Source: Oscillospiraceae bacterium (GTDB lineage Bacteria; Bacillota; Clostridia; Oscillospirales; CAG-272). Taken from it: a stretch of 64,000 nt of DNA. Shown here in pieces: positions 51,786-64,000 of the stretch. Positions within the stretch are counted from its first letter, which is position 1; every line of letters begins with the position of its first letter. Location of the stretch: NCBI GenBank assembly GCA_015064395.1, contig SVSH01000001.1, positions 58,956-122,955 of the forward strand, in the 5' to 3' direction. The notes beneath the pieces were generated by a model, which made no database searches, was not told where the DNA came from, and saw only the letters and a list, made by a program, of their open reading frames with translations. The translations under genes and the position numbers were made by a program.

Positions 51786-52814
51786 ATGGCAAGCTTAGCG
51801 GATACCTACATGGAACACGAAAAGGTGTGGCTCTCGCCCTATGCCATGCTGACGGCCAATACGCGGGGAAGAAAAGAGCCCTCGTTGGTCGATGACGGCA
51901 GAACGGAATATCGCACCGAATACCAGCGTGACCGTGACCGCATCATTCACTCCCAATCCTTCCGCCGCTTGATGAACAAGACGCAGGTATTTTTGGCACC
52001 GGCCGGGGACCATTACCGCACGCGCCTGACGCACACGCTGGAGGTCACGCAGATCGCACGTACTCTTGCGCGAGCATTGCGGCTGAACGAGGATCTGACC
52101 GAGGCGATCGCTCTGGGGCACGATCTGGGGCATACCCCCTTCGGACACGCGGGCGAGCAGGCCATGCAGGAGTGCTACGACCCCCAGTTTGCCCATTATA
52201 AGCAGAGCATTCGCGTGGTCGACCATCTGGAAAAGAACGGCCGCGGCCTGAATCTGACCTGGGAGGTTCGCAACGGCATCGTCAATCACACGGGCGACTC
52301 GCGTGCGGCAACCTTGGAGGGGCTGCTGGTCAAATTTGCCGATCGCATCGCTTACATCAACCACGACATCGACGACGCCTGCCGGGCGGGTATCATGCAG
52401 ATCTCGGATATTCCCGCAGAGCTGCGCGAGGTGCTGGGCGAGACGCACTCGGGGCGCATCAATACCATGGTGACCTCCATCATTCGCTGCAGTCAGGATC
52501 AAAACGACATTCAAATGGCGCCCAAGGTGCAGGAGGCCACAATGAAGCTGCGTGCTTTCCTGTTTGAAAACGTGTATACCAATCCTGTGGCGAAGTCGCA
52601 GGAGATCAAATCTCGGGCACTGCTCATTAAGCTGTTTGACCATTACGTGTCGCATCCGGATGCCATGCCTGCCCTTTACCGCCGCCTGGCCGAGCGCGAG
52701 CCGGTGGAGAGATGCGTGTGCGACTTTTTGTCGGGCATGACCGACCGCTATGCGATCGAAACCTACAATGAATTGAACGTTCCGCGCGTGTGGCGTGGAC
52801 TGAATATGAACTGA
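51786..52814 (+). CDS. dgt: Deoxyguanosinetriphosphate triphosphohydrolase-like protein
   Basis: RDRIIHSQSFRRLMNKTQVF, RTRLTHTLEVTQIARTLAR, ALGHDLGHTPFGHAGE HD motifs. Confidence 0.95.
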   Translation: MASLADTYMEHEKVWLSPYAMLTANTRGRKEPSLVDDGRTEYRTEYQRDRDRIIHSQSFRRLMNKTQVFLAPAGDHYRTRLTHTLEVTQIARTLARALRLNEDLTEAIALGHDLGHTPFGHAGEQAMQECYDPQFAHYKQSIRVVDHLEKNGRGLNLTWEVRNGIVNHTGDSRAATLEGLLVKFADRIAYINHDIDDACRAGIMQISDIPAELREVLGETHSGRINTMVTSIIRCSQDQNDIQMAPKVQEATMKLRAFLFENVYTNPVAKSQEIKSRALLIKLFDHYVSHPDAMPALYRRLAEREPVERCVCDFLSGMTDRYAIETYNELNVPRVWRGLNMN

Positions 52815-52844
52815 ACGATTTACACAAGACGGGAAGGGAAGGAG

Positions 52845-54623
52845 GTGCGCCGTTTGATCGCACGCGAGATTATTGACGATATTGTAGCGCGAAACGACAT
52901 CGAGTCTGTGATCAGCTCATACGTGACGCTCAAGCGCGCCGGCTCGAATATGAACGGGCTCTGCCCCTTCCACAGCGAGCGAACGCCCTCGTTTACCGTT
53001 TTCCCTAACACCCAAAGCTTTTATTGCTTTGGATGCAACGCGGGAGGAAGCGTTATTACCTTTATTGAAAAGGCGGAAAACCTGGACTATGTCGGTGCGG
53101 TTGAATTTTTGGCGGCGCGGGCAGGTGTTTCCATTCCGCAGGACGGCCGTCGCGCACAGCCCGGTGAGATCCCCCGCAGGCGTATTTTTGATATGAACCT
53201 GGCAGCGGCAAAATTTTTCCGCGAATGCCTGTTCGATCCTGCCCTGGGCGGTGAGGGCATGCGCTATCTGATGGAAAACCGACGCCTGTCTCCTGCAACC
53301 ATTAAGCATTTCGGCCTTGGCTTTGCACCCAACAGCTTTTCGGCTCTGCACGACCATATGCGGCGCTTGGGGTATACCGATGAGGAGCTGATCAAGGGCT
53401 TCCTTTGCGGCAAGAGCCAAAAAACCGGACGGGCGTATGACTATTTCCGCAACCGCGTGATGTTTCCTATCATTGATACTTCGGGAAATATCGTAGCGTT
53501 TGGCGGACGGGTAATGGATGATTCCAAGCCAAAGTACCTCAACTCGTCCGACACCCCCGGATTTAAGAAAAGCCGACACCTGTTTGCCCTGAACTTTGCC
53601 CGCAATCACGCCACAGAGTCTATGATCCTGTGCGAGGGCTATATGGACGTCATCGCCCTTCACGCCGCCGGCTTTGAAAACGCGGTGGCTACGCTGGGAA
53701 CGGCCATTACGTCAGAGCAGGCGCGCATTTTTGCAAAGTACACCAAGAAGGTCATTATCTCCTACGACAGCGATGAAGCGGGACAGCGGGCGGCCAACAA
53801 GGCCATGCAGCTGCTTGGCGAGGTGGGGCTGGAGGTGCGGGTGCTGCGTGTGCCCGACGCCAAGGACCCCGACGAGTACATCCGGAAATACGGGGCGGAC
53901 AAATTCCGCCGCGTCGTGGAGGGAAGCCGAAGCGGTTTTCAGTATAAGCTGGACAATATTTTAGCAAAATACGACTTGACACAGCCGGAAGATAAGATCC
54001 GGGCGAGCAACGAGTGCTGTGCTCTCATCTCGGGATACCATTCCGGGGTGGAGCGGGAGGTCTACATCTCGCAGGTGGCAAAGCAGCTGTCTTTGCCTGT
54101 CGACGTGCTGAAAAACCAGGTGGATATGAGCTTGCGCCGACGCATCCGAGAAAAAAAGGCGCAGGAGCAGCGCGGGGCACAGGCCTCCATCCGAAACGTG
54201 GGGGATCGTATCAATCCCGATGCCATCAAGGACGTGCAAGCGGCCGCGGCGGAGGAAACGATCCTTGGTCTGATGCTGATCTATCCCGAATACCGCAGTG
54301 CTGCGGCAGACGGAAGCGAGGGGCTGACGTCACAGGACTTCTTCACCGCCTTTGGTCGGCGGGCGTTTGAGGCGATCGTGGCGGCTCACGAGTCCCCCGA
54401 GGGCTTCAGCGCACCTGCCCTGGAGCAATCCTTCACTCCCGATGAGGTGGGACGATTGCAACGTATGGAGCAGGGACGCAGAGCCTTGAGCGAAAACGGT
54501 CCGTCAGTCTTCCGCGAGGCGATCGCCACCCTCAAGCGTGCTATGTCACAGCGTGCCGATCGGGAAAACGAGGACGTGGTCTCGGGCATTGCCTCCATTC
54601 TGGCCAGAAAAGGAAAAAAGTAA
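52845..54623 (+). CDS. dnaG: DNA primase
   Basis: CPFHSERTPSFTVFPNTQSFYCFGCNAGGSVITF Zn finger; EGYMDVIALHAAGFENAVATLGTAIT TOPRIM. Confidence 0.97.
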   Translation: MRRLIAREIIDDIVARNDIESVISSYVTLKRAGSNMNGLCPFHSERTPSFTVFPNTQSFYCFGCNAGGSVITFIEKAENLDYVGAVEFLAARAGVSIPQDGRRAQPGEIPRRRIFDMNLAAAKFFRECLFDPALGGEGMRYLMENRRLSPATIKHFGLGFAPNSFSALHDHMRRLGYTDEELIKGFLCGKSQKTGRAYDYFRNRVMFPIIDTSGNIVAFGGRVMDDSKPKYLNSSDTPGFKKSRHLFALNFARNHATESMILCEGYMDVIALHAAGFENAVATLGTAITSEQARIFAKYTKKVIISYDSDEAGQRAANKAMQLLGEVGLEVRVLRVPDAKDPDEYIRKYGADKFRRVVEGSRSGFQYKLDNILAKYDLTQPEDKIRASNECCALISGYHSGVEREVYISQVAKQLSLPVDVLKNQVDMSLRRRIREKKAQEQRGAQASIRNVGDRINPDAIKDVQAAAAEETILGLMLIYPEYRSAAADGSEGLTSQDFFTAFGRRAFEAIVAAHESPEGFSAPALEQSFTPDEVGRLQRMEQGRRALSENGPSVFREAIATLKRAMSQRADRENEDVVSGIASILARKGKK

Positions 54624-54679
54624 ATCCAAGAACAAAAACACCCGCTTTTGCGGAGGATACATAAACGAAAGGGAAATGT

Positions 54680-55801
54680 ATGAAAAAGGAAACTGTTGCA
54701 ACACCTGTAGGTGAGACCGAAGAAAAGGTCAATATGGAAGAGCTGATCGAAAAAGGGAAGAAGGGTGCCCTGTCCTCGCACGATCTGGACGCGGCACTGG
54801 AGACCATGAATTTCGATATTGACTCGTTGGATAAGCTGTACGAAACGCTGGAGGACAACGGCATCGCTCTGCCCGGAGAGATCTCCTCGGCCGAAATGAG
54901 CGAGATCGAGCACGAGGTCGAGCATTTTGGCGCGGGCGAGAATATGAAGCATATTCTCGAGCAAGAGGGTCTGTCGGTGGACGACCCGGTTCGCATGTAC
55001 CTCAAGGAGATCGGCAAGGTGCCGCTGCTTACGGCCGAGCGCGAGCACGAGCTGGCCGAGAGAATGGCCGCCGGTGACGAGGACGCCAAGAGCGAGCTGG
55101 TCGAGGCCAACCTCCGTCTGGTCGTTTCGATCGCCAAGCGCTACGTTGGTCGAGGCATGTATTTTCTGGATCTGATCCAGGAGGGCAACCTGGGTCTGAT
55201 GAAGGCGGTTGAGAAATTTGACCACAATAAGGGCTTCAAGTTCTCCACCTATGCGACCTGGTGGATCCGCCAGGCCATCACCCGTGCCATTGCCGATCAG
55301 GCAAGAACCATCCGCATTCCCGTCCATATGGTCGAGACCATTCATAAGGTCTCCCGTTACTCCCGCCAGATGCTGCAGGAGTTGGGACGCGAGGCGACCG
55401 CCGAGGAGATCGGCGAGAAGATGGGCATGAGCGCGGAGAAGGTACGCGAGATCATGAAGATCGCGCAGGATCCCGTTTCTCTTGAAACGCCGATCGGCGA
55501 GGAAGAGGATAGCCACCTGGGCGATTTCATTCCCGATGATGATACGCCAGCTCCTGCCGATGCCGCCTCTGCTACCATTTTGCGCGAGGTGATCGAGCGT
55601 GAGCTGCACACCCTGACTCCCCGTGAGGAGCACGTCATCAAGCTGCGCTTTGGCTTGTACGACGGCCGCACCCGTACGCTGGAGGAGGTCGGCAAGGAGT
55701 TCAACATTACCCGTGAGCGTATCCGTCAGATCGAGGCAAAAGCACTGCGCAAGCTGCGCCATCCCAGCCGTGCAAGACATCTTCGCGGTTTCCTGAATTG
55801 A
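54680..55801 (+). CDS. rpoD: RNA polymerase primary sigma factor (sigmaA/RpoD)
   Basis: [92 protein letters not shown]. Confidence 0.98.
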   Translation: MKKETVATPVGETEEKVNMEELIEKGKKGALSSHDLDAALETMNFDIDSLDKLYETLEDNGIALPGEISSAEMSEIEHEVEHFGAGENMKHILEQEGLSVDDPVRMYLKEIGKVPLLTAEREHELAERMAAGDEDAKSELVEANLRLVVSIAKRYVGRGMYFLDLIQEGNLGLMKAVEKFDHNKGFKFSTYATWWIRQAITRAIADQARTIRIPVHMVETIHKVSRYSRQMLQELGREATAEEIGEKMGMSAEKVREIMKIAQDPVSLETPIGEEEDSHLGDFIPDDDTPAPADAASATILREVIERELHTLTPREEHVIKLRFGLYDGRTRTLEEVGKEFNITRERIRQIEAKALRKLRHPSRARHLRGFLN

Positions 55802-55991
55802 CGAAAAAAGGTTTTTGCTTGATGTGATGTCAAACAAAAAAAGATGCTTAATTTTGGAATGTTTGCACTAAAAAATCGGCGTTTTGCCAAAAACGGGCGA
55901 GCCTGTTTGTGCATAACATAGATTAAATGTTAACGTGCCGTGACCAAAATGAGAAAACGAATGAGAGCCGTGTGCGGGGGGTGAAAAAACA

Positions 55992-56025
55992 CCTTGACAG
56001 AACGGCGGATTTGTAGTAAAATATT
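55992..56025 (+). promoter_or_regulatory. SigmaA-like promoter for the 685-aa lipoprotein
   Basis: TTGACA - 17 bp - TAAAAT. Confidence 0.65.
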
Positions 56026-56091
56026 ATAGTATAAAATGTTCAAGGTGTGCGCACTTGGCGCATGGCTTGAATTGCCACAGGAGGAATGTTT

Positions 56092-58143
56092 ATGAAGAAG
56101 AGAGTAATCAGCTTCTTGCTGAGCCTTTTCATGCTGTTGTCGGCGTGTGCCCTTTGTCTGACCGGCTGTTCGATGGACACGGGTGACACGGATACCGATG
56201 CTACTACGGATAAGAAAAACGACCCTGTAACCTTGGTTATGTGGTGCGTGACCGAGAGCGCCAAGACGCCCAACGCAGAGGGTGAATTGGTGTTTGACGA
56301 GGAAACGCAGAAGCAGGTGGACGAGGTCGTAATGAATATGACCATGCTCACTGAGGCCGAGCTGAATGCCAAGTTGATCGTCAAGTACTTCACCATGGAC
56401 GAGTACTATGAAAAGCTTGAGGCGGCGCTGAAGGCACAGGAAGAGGCCAAGAAGCTTGCCGATGAGGAAAAGAAAAAGCCCGGCGGCAATAAGACCGAGA
56501 ACAAGAAGGAAGAGACGGACGAGGACGAGGAGGAATTCCCCGAGGTCCCCGATTATCAGGTCGACATCCTGTACCTGGCCGGCTATGACAAATATGTCGA
56601 GTACATCGACAACAAGTGGCTGGCTTCCTTGACGACGGAGCTCAACGGCGATGCCAAGTCCATCACCAACTACGTTCCCGCTTCGCTTTTGAATGCCGTT
56701 CGTTACAAGGGCTCCCCCTATGCGATCCCCAACAACAACGTGATCGGCGAGTACACCTATATGCTGGTTGATAAGACGCTGGTTAACAAGTATTACTACA
56801 CCGCCTCTTTCGAGAGAGGGGAAGTACATAGCATCGTTGACCTGGCAGACTTCCTTGAGGACGTTGCCAACTACGAGGCCAAGAACGGTGTCGTTCCCAT
56901 CGACGGTGACGTCAACTACTGTATGAGTCTTCTGGCTCACTACTGGGATATCAATCCGGATACGTTTGCTCTTACCGGAAACTTCTCCGTTTTGGGATAT
57001 GCTTACAAGAACACCGATAGCATTAACCGCGGTTCGGTTGCGCTCAAGTTTGATAACCTGCTGACGGATGAGACGTATATCAACTCGCTCAAAAATCTGA
57101 TGAACTTCCAGTTTGAGGGCTACTTCCAGAAGCCCGAGGAAGGACAGACGAGCGCGGTTTCCTTTGTCACGGGTGACGCCGCAGAGATGGTCTCCTACGA
57201 GGAAGACTACTACGTGGTTGTCGTTGACTATCCTCGCGCTTCGACCGAGGACATTTACGACAATATGTTCGCTGTCAGTGCGTTCTCCAGTGACGTTAAC
57301 AGAAGTATGCGTCTGGTGGCACTGATGAACACCAATGAAAAGTTCCGTAACCTGTTCCAGTACGGTGTCGAAAAGACCAACTACACGGTCAGCGATGACG
57401 GTGTTGCAACTCCCACCCGTAACAACCTGTATAAGATGGACATCGCCAAGACAGGTAACCAGTTCGTAGCGTACATTCCCGAGGGTGTCGACAAGGATCT
57501 TTGGGAGTTTGCCAAGAAGCAGAACCGCGAGTCGCTGGTTATGCCTCTTCTGGGCTTCGACTTCAAGACGGAGCTGGTGGATGAGTCTGAGGACATGGAA
57601 GATCCCCAGTCCAAGGCCAAAAAGTATGTGATCGAAACCCTGAACGTTGAATTGATCCGTGTCATTTCGGAATACTCCGCACAGGCATGGGATAAGATCA
57701 TGGCATGTAAGACCATTGAAGCACTGGAGGAAACGCTTGACTTCTTGGCTCTCGATGTAACGGCATTGACCGTTTCCGTTGGTAAAGAGGGATCCGGTAA
57801 GGATGAGGTCGACGTTAAGGTGTCTGCTATGGACCTCGCTATGAATCACATCATGGTTGAGCAGGAATACGAGGCAGACGGTAAGGTCAAGGTCGATGTA
57901 GATGAAGAGACCAAGGAAGAGACGCCTACGGTAGCTCTCAAGGAGACGACCGTTATCGTAAAGCCTGACCTTCGTTCCCGCCAGGTCGTTGATAAGGAAG
58001 GCAACCCCGTTTTGAACGAAAACGGTGAGCCCAAGATCGAGACCTACCTGGTTTACTACAAGCAGCTGACCCCCCATCAGGTTTACTACAGATGGATGCA
58101 GACCTACGGCTTCTTGCCCGCCGGTGCATACCCTGCAAATTGA
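56092..58143 (+). CDS. Large extracellular solute-binding-like lipoprotein with charged insertion
   Basis: Signal/lipobox LCLTGC; family-1 SBP-like body (YQVDILYLAGYDKYVEYIDNKWLASLT, YKGSPYAIPNNNVIGEYTYMLVDKTL). Confidence 0.65.
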   Translation: MKKRVISFLLSLFMLLSACALCLTGCSMDTGDTDTDATTDKKNDPVTLVMWCVTESAKTPNAEGELVFDEETQKQVDEVVMNMTMLTEAELNAKLIVKYFTMDEYYEKLEAALKAQEEAKKLADEEKKKPGGNKTENKKEETDEDEEEFPEVPDYQVDILYLAGYDKYVEYIDNKWLASLTTELNGDAKSITNYVPASLLNAVRYKGSPYAIPNNNVIGEYTYMLVDKTLVNKYYYTASFERGEVHSIVDLADFLEDVANYEAKNGVVPIDGDVNYCMSLLAHYWDINPDTFALTGNFSVLGYAYKNTDSINRGSVALKFDNLLTDETYINSLKNLMNFQFEGYFQKPEEGQTSAVSFVTGDAAEMVSYEEDYYVVVVDYPRASTEDIYDNMFAVSAFSSDVNRSMRLVALMNTNEKFRNLFQYGVEKTNYTVSDDGVATPTRNNLYKMDIAKTGNQFVAYIPEGVDKDLWEFAKKQNRESLVMPLLGFDFKTELVDESEDMEDPQSKAKKYVIETLNVELIRVISEYSAQAWDKIMACKTIEALEETLDFLALDVTALTVSVGKEGSGKDEVDVKVSAMDLAMNHIMVEQEYEADGKVKVDVDEETKEETPTVALKETTVIVKPDLRSRQVVDKEGNPVLNENGEPKIETYLVYYKQLTPHQVYYRWMQTYGFLPAGAYPAN

Positions 58144-58162
58144 TCTCTGATCGGATATGAAT

Positions 58163-58206
58163 AAAAGACGCGAGAGCGAAACTTGGGTTTCGCTCTCGCG
58201 TCTTTT
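58163..58206. terminator. Bidirectional terminator between convergent genes
   Basis: AAAAGACGCGAGAGCGAAAC-TTGG-GTTTCGCTCTCGCGTCTTTT, 20-bp perfect stem. Confidence 0.93.
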
Positions 58207-58228
58207 TATGTTATTGACCAAGGCAGGA

Positions 58229-59146
58229 TCAAAGGTCAAGTACCTGTTGATAGACCTCGTTTTTGGGAAGGGAACGGTCATGGGCGGTCGCCTTGATGGC
58301 ATCGTTCTTTCGCAGACCCTTGGCCATATAGTGGAGAACGTGATCGGCAATGCTCATGTTCTCCCAAAAGCTGCTTTGTGCGGCTTTTTGTCCACCTTCG
58401 ATGACCAGCACGTACTCGCCGCGCGGATCGTGTTCGTTGTAATAGGCAACGGCTTCGCCCAGCGTCGTGCGCATAATTTCTTCGTTTCGTTTGGTCAGCT
58501 CGCGACAAAGCGAGATGCGGCGCTCGGCACCCAGTGTCTCGTCAAGATCGGCCAGCGTGGCCTTGAGCTTGTGAGGTGCTTCGTGAAGTATCATCGTCCG
58601 GTCCTCTCGGGAGAGCCTGAGAAGCTGATCGCGGCGCTCGCTTTTGTTGACGGACAAAAAGCCCTCAAAGCAAAACCGCGCGGTGGGGAGACCGGAAAGA
58701 GTCAGAGCGTCGATGCCGGCACAGCAGCCGGGGACACCCGTAACACACACCTGCTCGGCGGCGCACAGAGCAACCAGATCCTCACCGGGATCGGAAATGG
58801 CAGGCGTACCTGCGTCGGTGATCAAAGCACAGCTCTCTCCTGCCTTAAGTCGGGCGACGATCTGCTCGCCCCGCTCGCGGCGGTTGTGCTCGTGATAGGA
58901 TACCATGGGCTTGGAAATGCCCAGATAAGTCAGTAGCTTGGCGGAATTGCGGGTGTCCTCGGCGGCGATGAAATCCACGCCCGAGAGCACCTTGATGGCA
59001 CGCAGGGAAAGATCGTCCAGGTTGCCGATGGGGGTTGCAACCAGATATAGTGTCCCGCCTACGATGCGATTTTTATCTTCTCGGTGAAGGGAATCGAGAA
59101 GGGCGGTAGAGGTGCCGCCTGATGCGGCGTCAGCGATTGTCGTCAT
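58229..59146 (-). CDS. rsmI: 16S rRNA (cytidine1402-2'-O)-methyltransferase
   Basis: GGTLYLVATPIGNLDDLSLRAIKVLSGVDFIAAEDTRNSAKLL, LITDAGTPAISDPGEDLV, FEGFL. Confidence 0.96.
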   Translation of the reverse strand: MTTIADAASGGTSTALLDSLHREDKNRIVGGTLYLVATPIGNLDDLSLRAIKVLSGVDFIAAEDTRNSAKLLTYLGISKPMVSYHEHNRRERGEQIVARLKAGESCALITDAGTPAISDPGEDLVALCAAEQVCVTGVPGCCAGIDALTLSGLPTARFCFEGFLSVNKSERRDQLLRLSREDRTMILHEAPHKLKATLADLDETLGAERRISLCRELTKRNEEIMRTTLGEAVAYYNEHDPRGEYVLVIEGGQKAAQSSFWENMSIADHVLHYMAKGLRKNDAIKATAHDRSLPKNEVYQQVLDL

Positions 59147-59234
59147 GGTGAGTGTTCCTTTGCTTATTAGGTTTGCACCCGAAAGGGGCCTTGGGATTAT
59201 ACTGAAAGTAAAAGCATCAAATGGGAGGGTAACG

Positions 59235-61875
<2,641 letters not shown>

Positions 61876-62151
61876 TCATCTTTATTATTGTACCAAGATT
61901 TACACCTTTTGTCAATCGTCACCGCCTCTTTTTTTCAAACTTGTTCGTCATTGTATTGGTGATATTGCACAAAGTTTGTTATGAAATACAATTTTTTCAT
62001 ATACCTTATTTACAAATGCTGTTGGGCGTGATATAATACAAATGTAATCGGAGCACGATTATACCTGCCGGCCGCTCCGCAGGCGCAGTATATATGGTTA
62101 TACAAGGCCGTGCGGACGGAAGGGAAAAACACAAAACAAGGAGGAAACACC

Positions 62152-62682
62152 ATGAAATTGAACGTAATCGGCAGACAAATGAATGTGTTTGAAGAAACCA
62201 AGCAGCAGATCGCCAAAAAGCTTGCCAAGCTGGATAAGTTCTTTCCTACCGAGGCACAGGCGTCAGTCACCCTGTCCCGCAAGCATGGCGCTTCCCGAGT
62301 GGAGATCACCATCAACGCAGGCGGTACCTTGTACCGTAGTGAGCAGGATGCGAGCGATTTCCGCGAGGCCATTGACCGTTGTGTGAGCATCATTGAGCGC
62401 CAGATCCGCAAGAACAAAACGCGCCTTGCCAAGAGATTGCGCGAGACCATCCCTGAGGATGAATTTTTCGCCCCCGAGGATGAGGATCAGGAATTGATCA
62501 TCCGTACGAAAGAGTTCTCGATCAAGCCCATGTCGGTCGAGGAGGCCATTCTCCAGATGAATCTGCTGGGACACAGCTTCTTCGTGTTCCGTGAGGATGA
62601 CGGCAGCAACAAGGGCAGAGTATGCGTCGTTTACGCCCGCCGCGACGGCGATTACGGTCTGATCGTGCCGCAGGAAGAATAA
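62152..62682 (+). CDS. hpf: Long-form ribosome hibernation promoting factor
   Basis: MKLNVIGRQMNVFEETKQQIAKKLAKLDKFFP...; C-terminal IIRTKEFSIKPMSVEEAILQMNLLGHSFFVFRE. Confidence 0.95.
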   Translation: MKLNVIGRQMNVFEETKQQIAKKLAKLDKFFPTEAQASVTLSRKHGASRVEITINAGGTLYRSEQDASDFREAIDRCVSIIERQIRKNKTRLAKRLRETIPEDEFFAPEDEDQELIIRTKEFSIKPMSVEEAILQMNLLGHSFFVFREDDGSNKGRVCVVYARRDGDYGLIVPQEE

Positions 62683-62710
62683 TATTTGACTGATTTTTCG
62701 TAAATATACC

Positions 62711-62752
62711 CATGGCTGTCGGTCTTTTTGGCCGACAGCCATCTATTTTTGC
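62711..62752 (+). terminator. Rho-independent terminator
   Basis: ATGGCTGTCGG-TCTTTTTGG-CCGACAGCCAT then CTATTTTT. Confidence 0.85.
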
Positions 62753-62857
62753 CGAAAAATGCATTTTTCATCAACAGGACTTGCATTTTTGAATATGATG
62801 TGATATAATGAAGCATCATTTAAGAGGATACGTGTATTCGGAAAGGAAGGCAATCCT

Positions 62858-63934
62858 ATGAACAAAAAAAGAGTTGGTATCGTGGGCGCGACCGGTATGG
62901 TCGGTCAGCGTTTTTTGACGCTACTTGAAAATCACCCCTATTTTGAAGTCACCGCCCTGGCTGCCTCTGCCCGCAGTGCAGGCAAAACGTATAAGGAGGC
63001 CGTTGGCGAGCGTTGGAAGATGACGACGCCCATGCCCGAAGCCTTTGCGGATATGATGGTCATGGACGCCGCTGAGATCGAAAAGGTCGGTGCGCTGGTC
63101 GATTTCGTGTTCTGTGCCGTTGATATGAAGAAGGACGAGGTCAAGGCGCTGGAGGAGGCCTATGCCAAGGCCGAGATCCCCGTTGTGTCCAACAACTCGG
63201 CACACCGCTGGACGCCCGACGTTCCCATGGTCATTCCCGAGATCAACCACGCTCACTACGAGGTCATCGAGGCGCAGAAGAAGCGTCTGGGTACGAAGCG
63301 CGGCTTTATTGCCGTCAAGCCCAACTGCTCCATTCAGTCCTACGTGCCCGCAATCACCCCTCTCTTGAAGTATAAGCCCACCATGATCGTTGCCACCACT
63401 TACCAGGCCATTTCCGGCGCAGGTAAGACTTTTAAGGACTGGCCCGAGATGGTCGACAATATTATTCCCTACATCGGTGGCGAGGAAGAGAAGAGCGAGC
63501 AGGAGCCTCTGCGCGTTTGGGGTAAGGCGGAGAACGGTGAGATCGTCAAGGCGGATGCGCCCGTCATCACCACCCAGTGCATCCGCGTGCCCGTGTCGGA
63601 CGGTCACACCGCGGCGGTGTTTGTCAAGTTTGAGACCAAGCCCACCAAGGAGGAGATCCTGGACGCTTGGAAGAATTTTGAGGGACTTCCTCAGAAGCTG
63701 GCTCTGCCGCACGCGCCCGAGCAGTTCATCACCTACTTTGAGGAGGACAACCGTCCTCAGGCCAAGCTCGACCGCGACATCTACGGCGGCATGGGCGTGA
63801 CGGTCGGCAGACTGCGCGAGGACGCGCTGTTCGACTATAAGTTCGTGTGCCTCTCGCACAACACCCTGCGCGGTGCCGCCGGCGGCGCTGTGCTCAACGC
63901 AGAGCTGCTGTATAAGCTCGGATATTTTGACTAA
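62858..63934 (+). CDS. asd: Aspartate-semialdehyde dehydrogenase
   Basis: KRVGIVGATGMVGQRFLTLLENHPYFEVTALAAS, VKPNCSIQSYVPAITPLL, TYQAISGAGKTF. Confidence 0.96.
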   Translation: MNKKRVGIVGATGMVGQRFLTLLENHPYFEVTALAASARSAGKTYKEAVGERWKMTTPMPEAFADMMVMDAAEIEKVGALVDFVFCAVDMKKDEVKALEEAYAKAEIPVVSNNSAHRWTPDVPMVIPEINHAHYEVIEAQKKRLGTKRGFIAVKPNCSIQSYVPAITPLLKYKPTMIVATTYQAISGAGKTFKDWPEMVDNIIPYIGGEEEKSEQEPLRVWGKAENGEIVKADAPVITTQCIRVPVSDGHTAAVFVKFETKPTKEEILDAWKNFEGLPQKLALPHAPEQFITYFEEDNRPQAKLDRDIYGGMGVTVGRLREDALFDYKFVCLSHNTLRGAAGGAVLNAELLYKLGYFD

Positions 63935-63947
63935 TTGGATATGATAA

Positions 63948-63996
63948 TGGGGGAAGAGGGTGCCTTTTTGAAAAAAGGCACCCTCTTCCCCCATAC
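63948..63996. terminator. Long hairpin terminator at window end
   Basis: GGGGGAAGAGGGTGCCTTTTTT-GA-AAAAAAGGCACCCTCTTCCCCC. Confidence 0.85.
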
Positions 63997-64000
63997 CCCC

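Noticed and set aside
55930-58350. 806-aa minus-strand ORF opposite the solute-binding lipoprotein
   Set aside because: Antisense of a well-supported lipoprotein gene. It also reads through the terminator hairpin, and its peptide has no recognisable domain.

Overview
Firmicutes-type chromosomal window, probably an anaerobic Clostridia/Oscillospiraceae-like organism judging by gene content. I found about 50 coding genes and no rRNA, tRNA, CRISPR array, transposase or prophage module.

Housekeeping content: mreB (5'-truncated), pepD, rlmB, a TIGR03960/DUF2344 radical-SAM pair, udk-tdk, recG, rpsO-pnp, ftsK/spoIIIE, mscS, dgt, dnaG-rpoD, rsmI, ligA, hpf and asd.

Accessory content:
(1) A glycan-utilisation locus at about 17.7-36.9 kb. 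It has secreted and cytoplasmic GH53 galactanases, a GH13 lipoprotein, an unassigned barrel-like protein, a Zn-ribbon protein, a complete CUT1-type ABC transporter whose binding protein carries a C-terminal SusE/F-like domain, and two giant tandem beta-helix surface proteins.
(2) An O2/redox-stress island at about 12-17.5 kb: fused flavodiiron-flavin reductase-rubredoxin, thioredoxin, ferritin and a Crp/Fnr regulator. The same GTGAC-N3-RTCAC palindrome sits 22-23 bp upstream of three -10 boxes there. I read this as a locally encoded Crp/Fnr regulon.

Other candidates for novelty: a 1016-aa membrane protein that looks like a catalytically dead P-type ATPase, a VanY-like protein that has lost its zinc ligands, a CopG/RHH regulator gene whose promoter lies inside a 17/18-bp palindrome, a DHHW gene whose best start is an AUA codon, and a non-coding block with competing hairpins. 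All calls come from reading the sequence. No database search was run.
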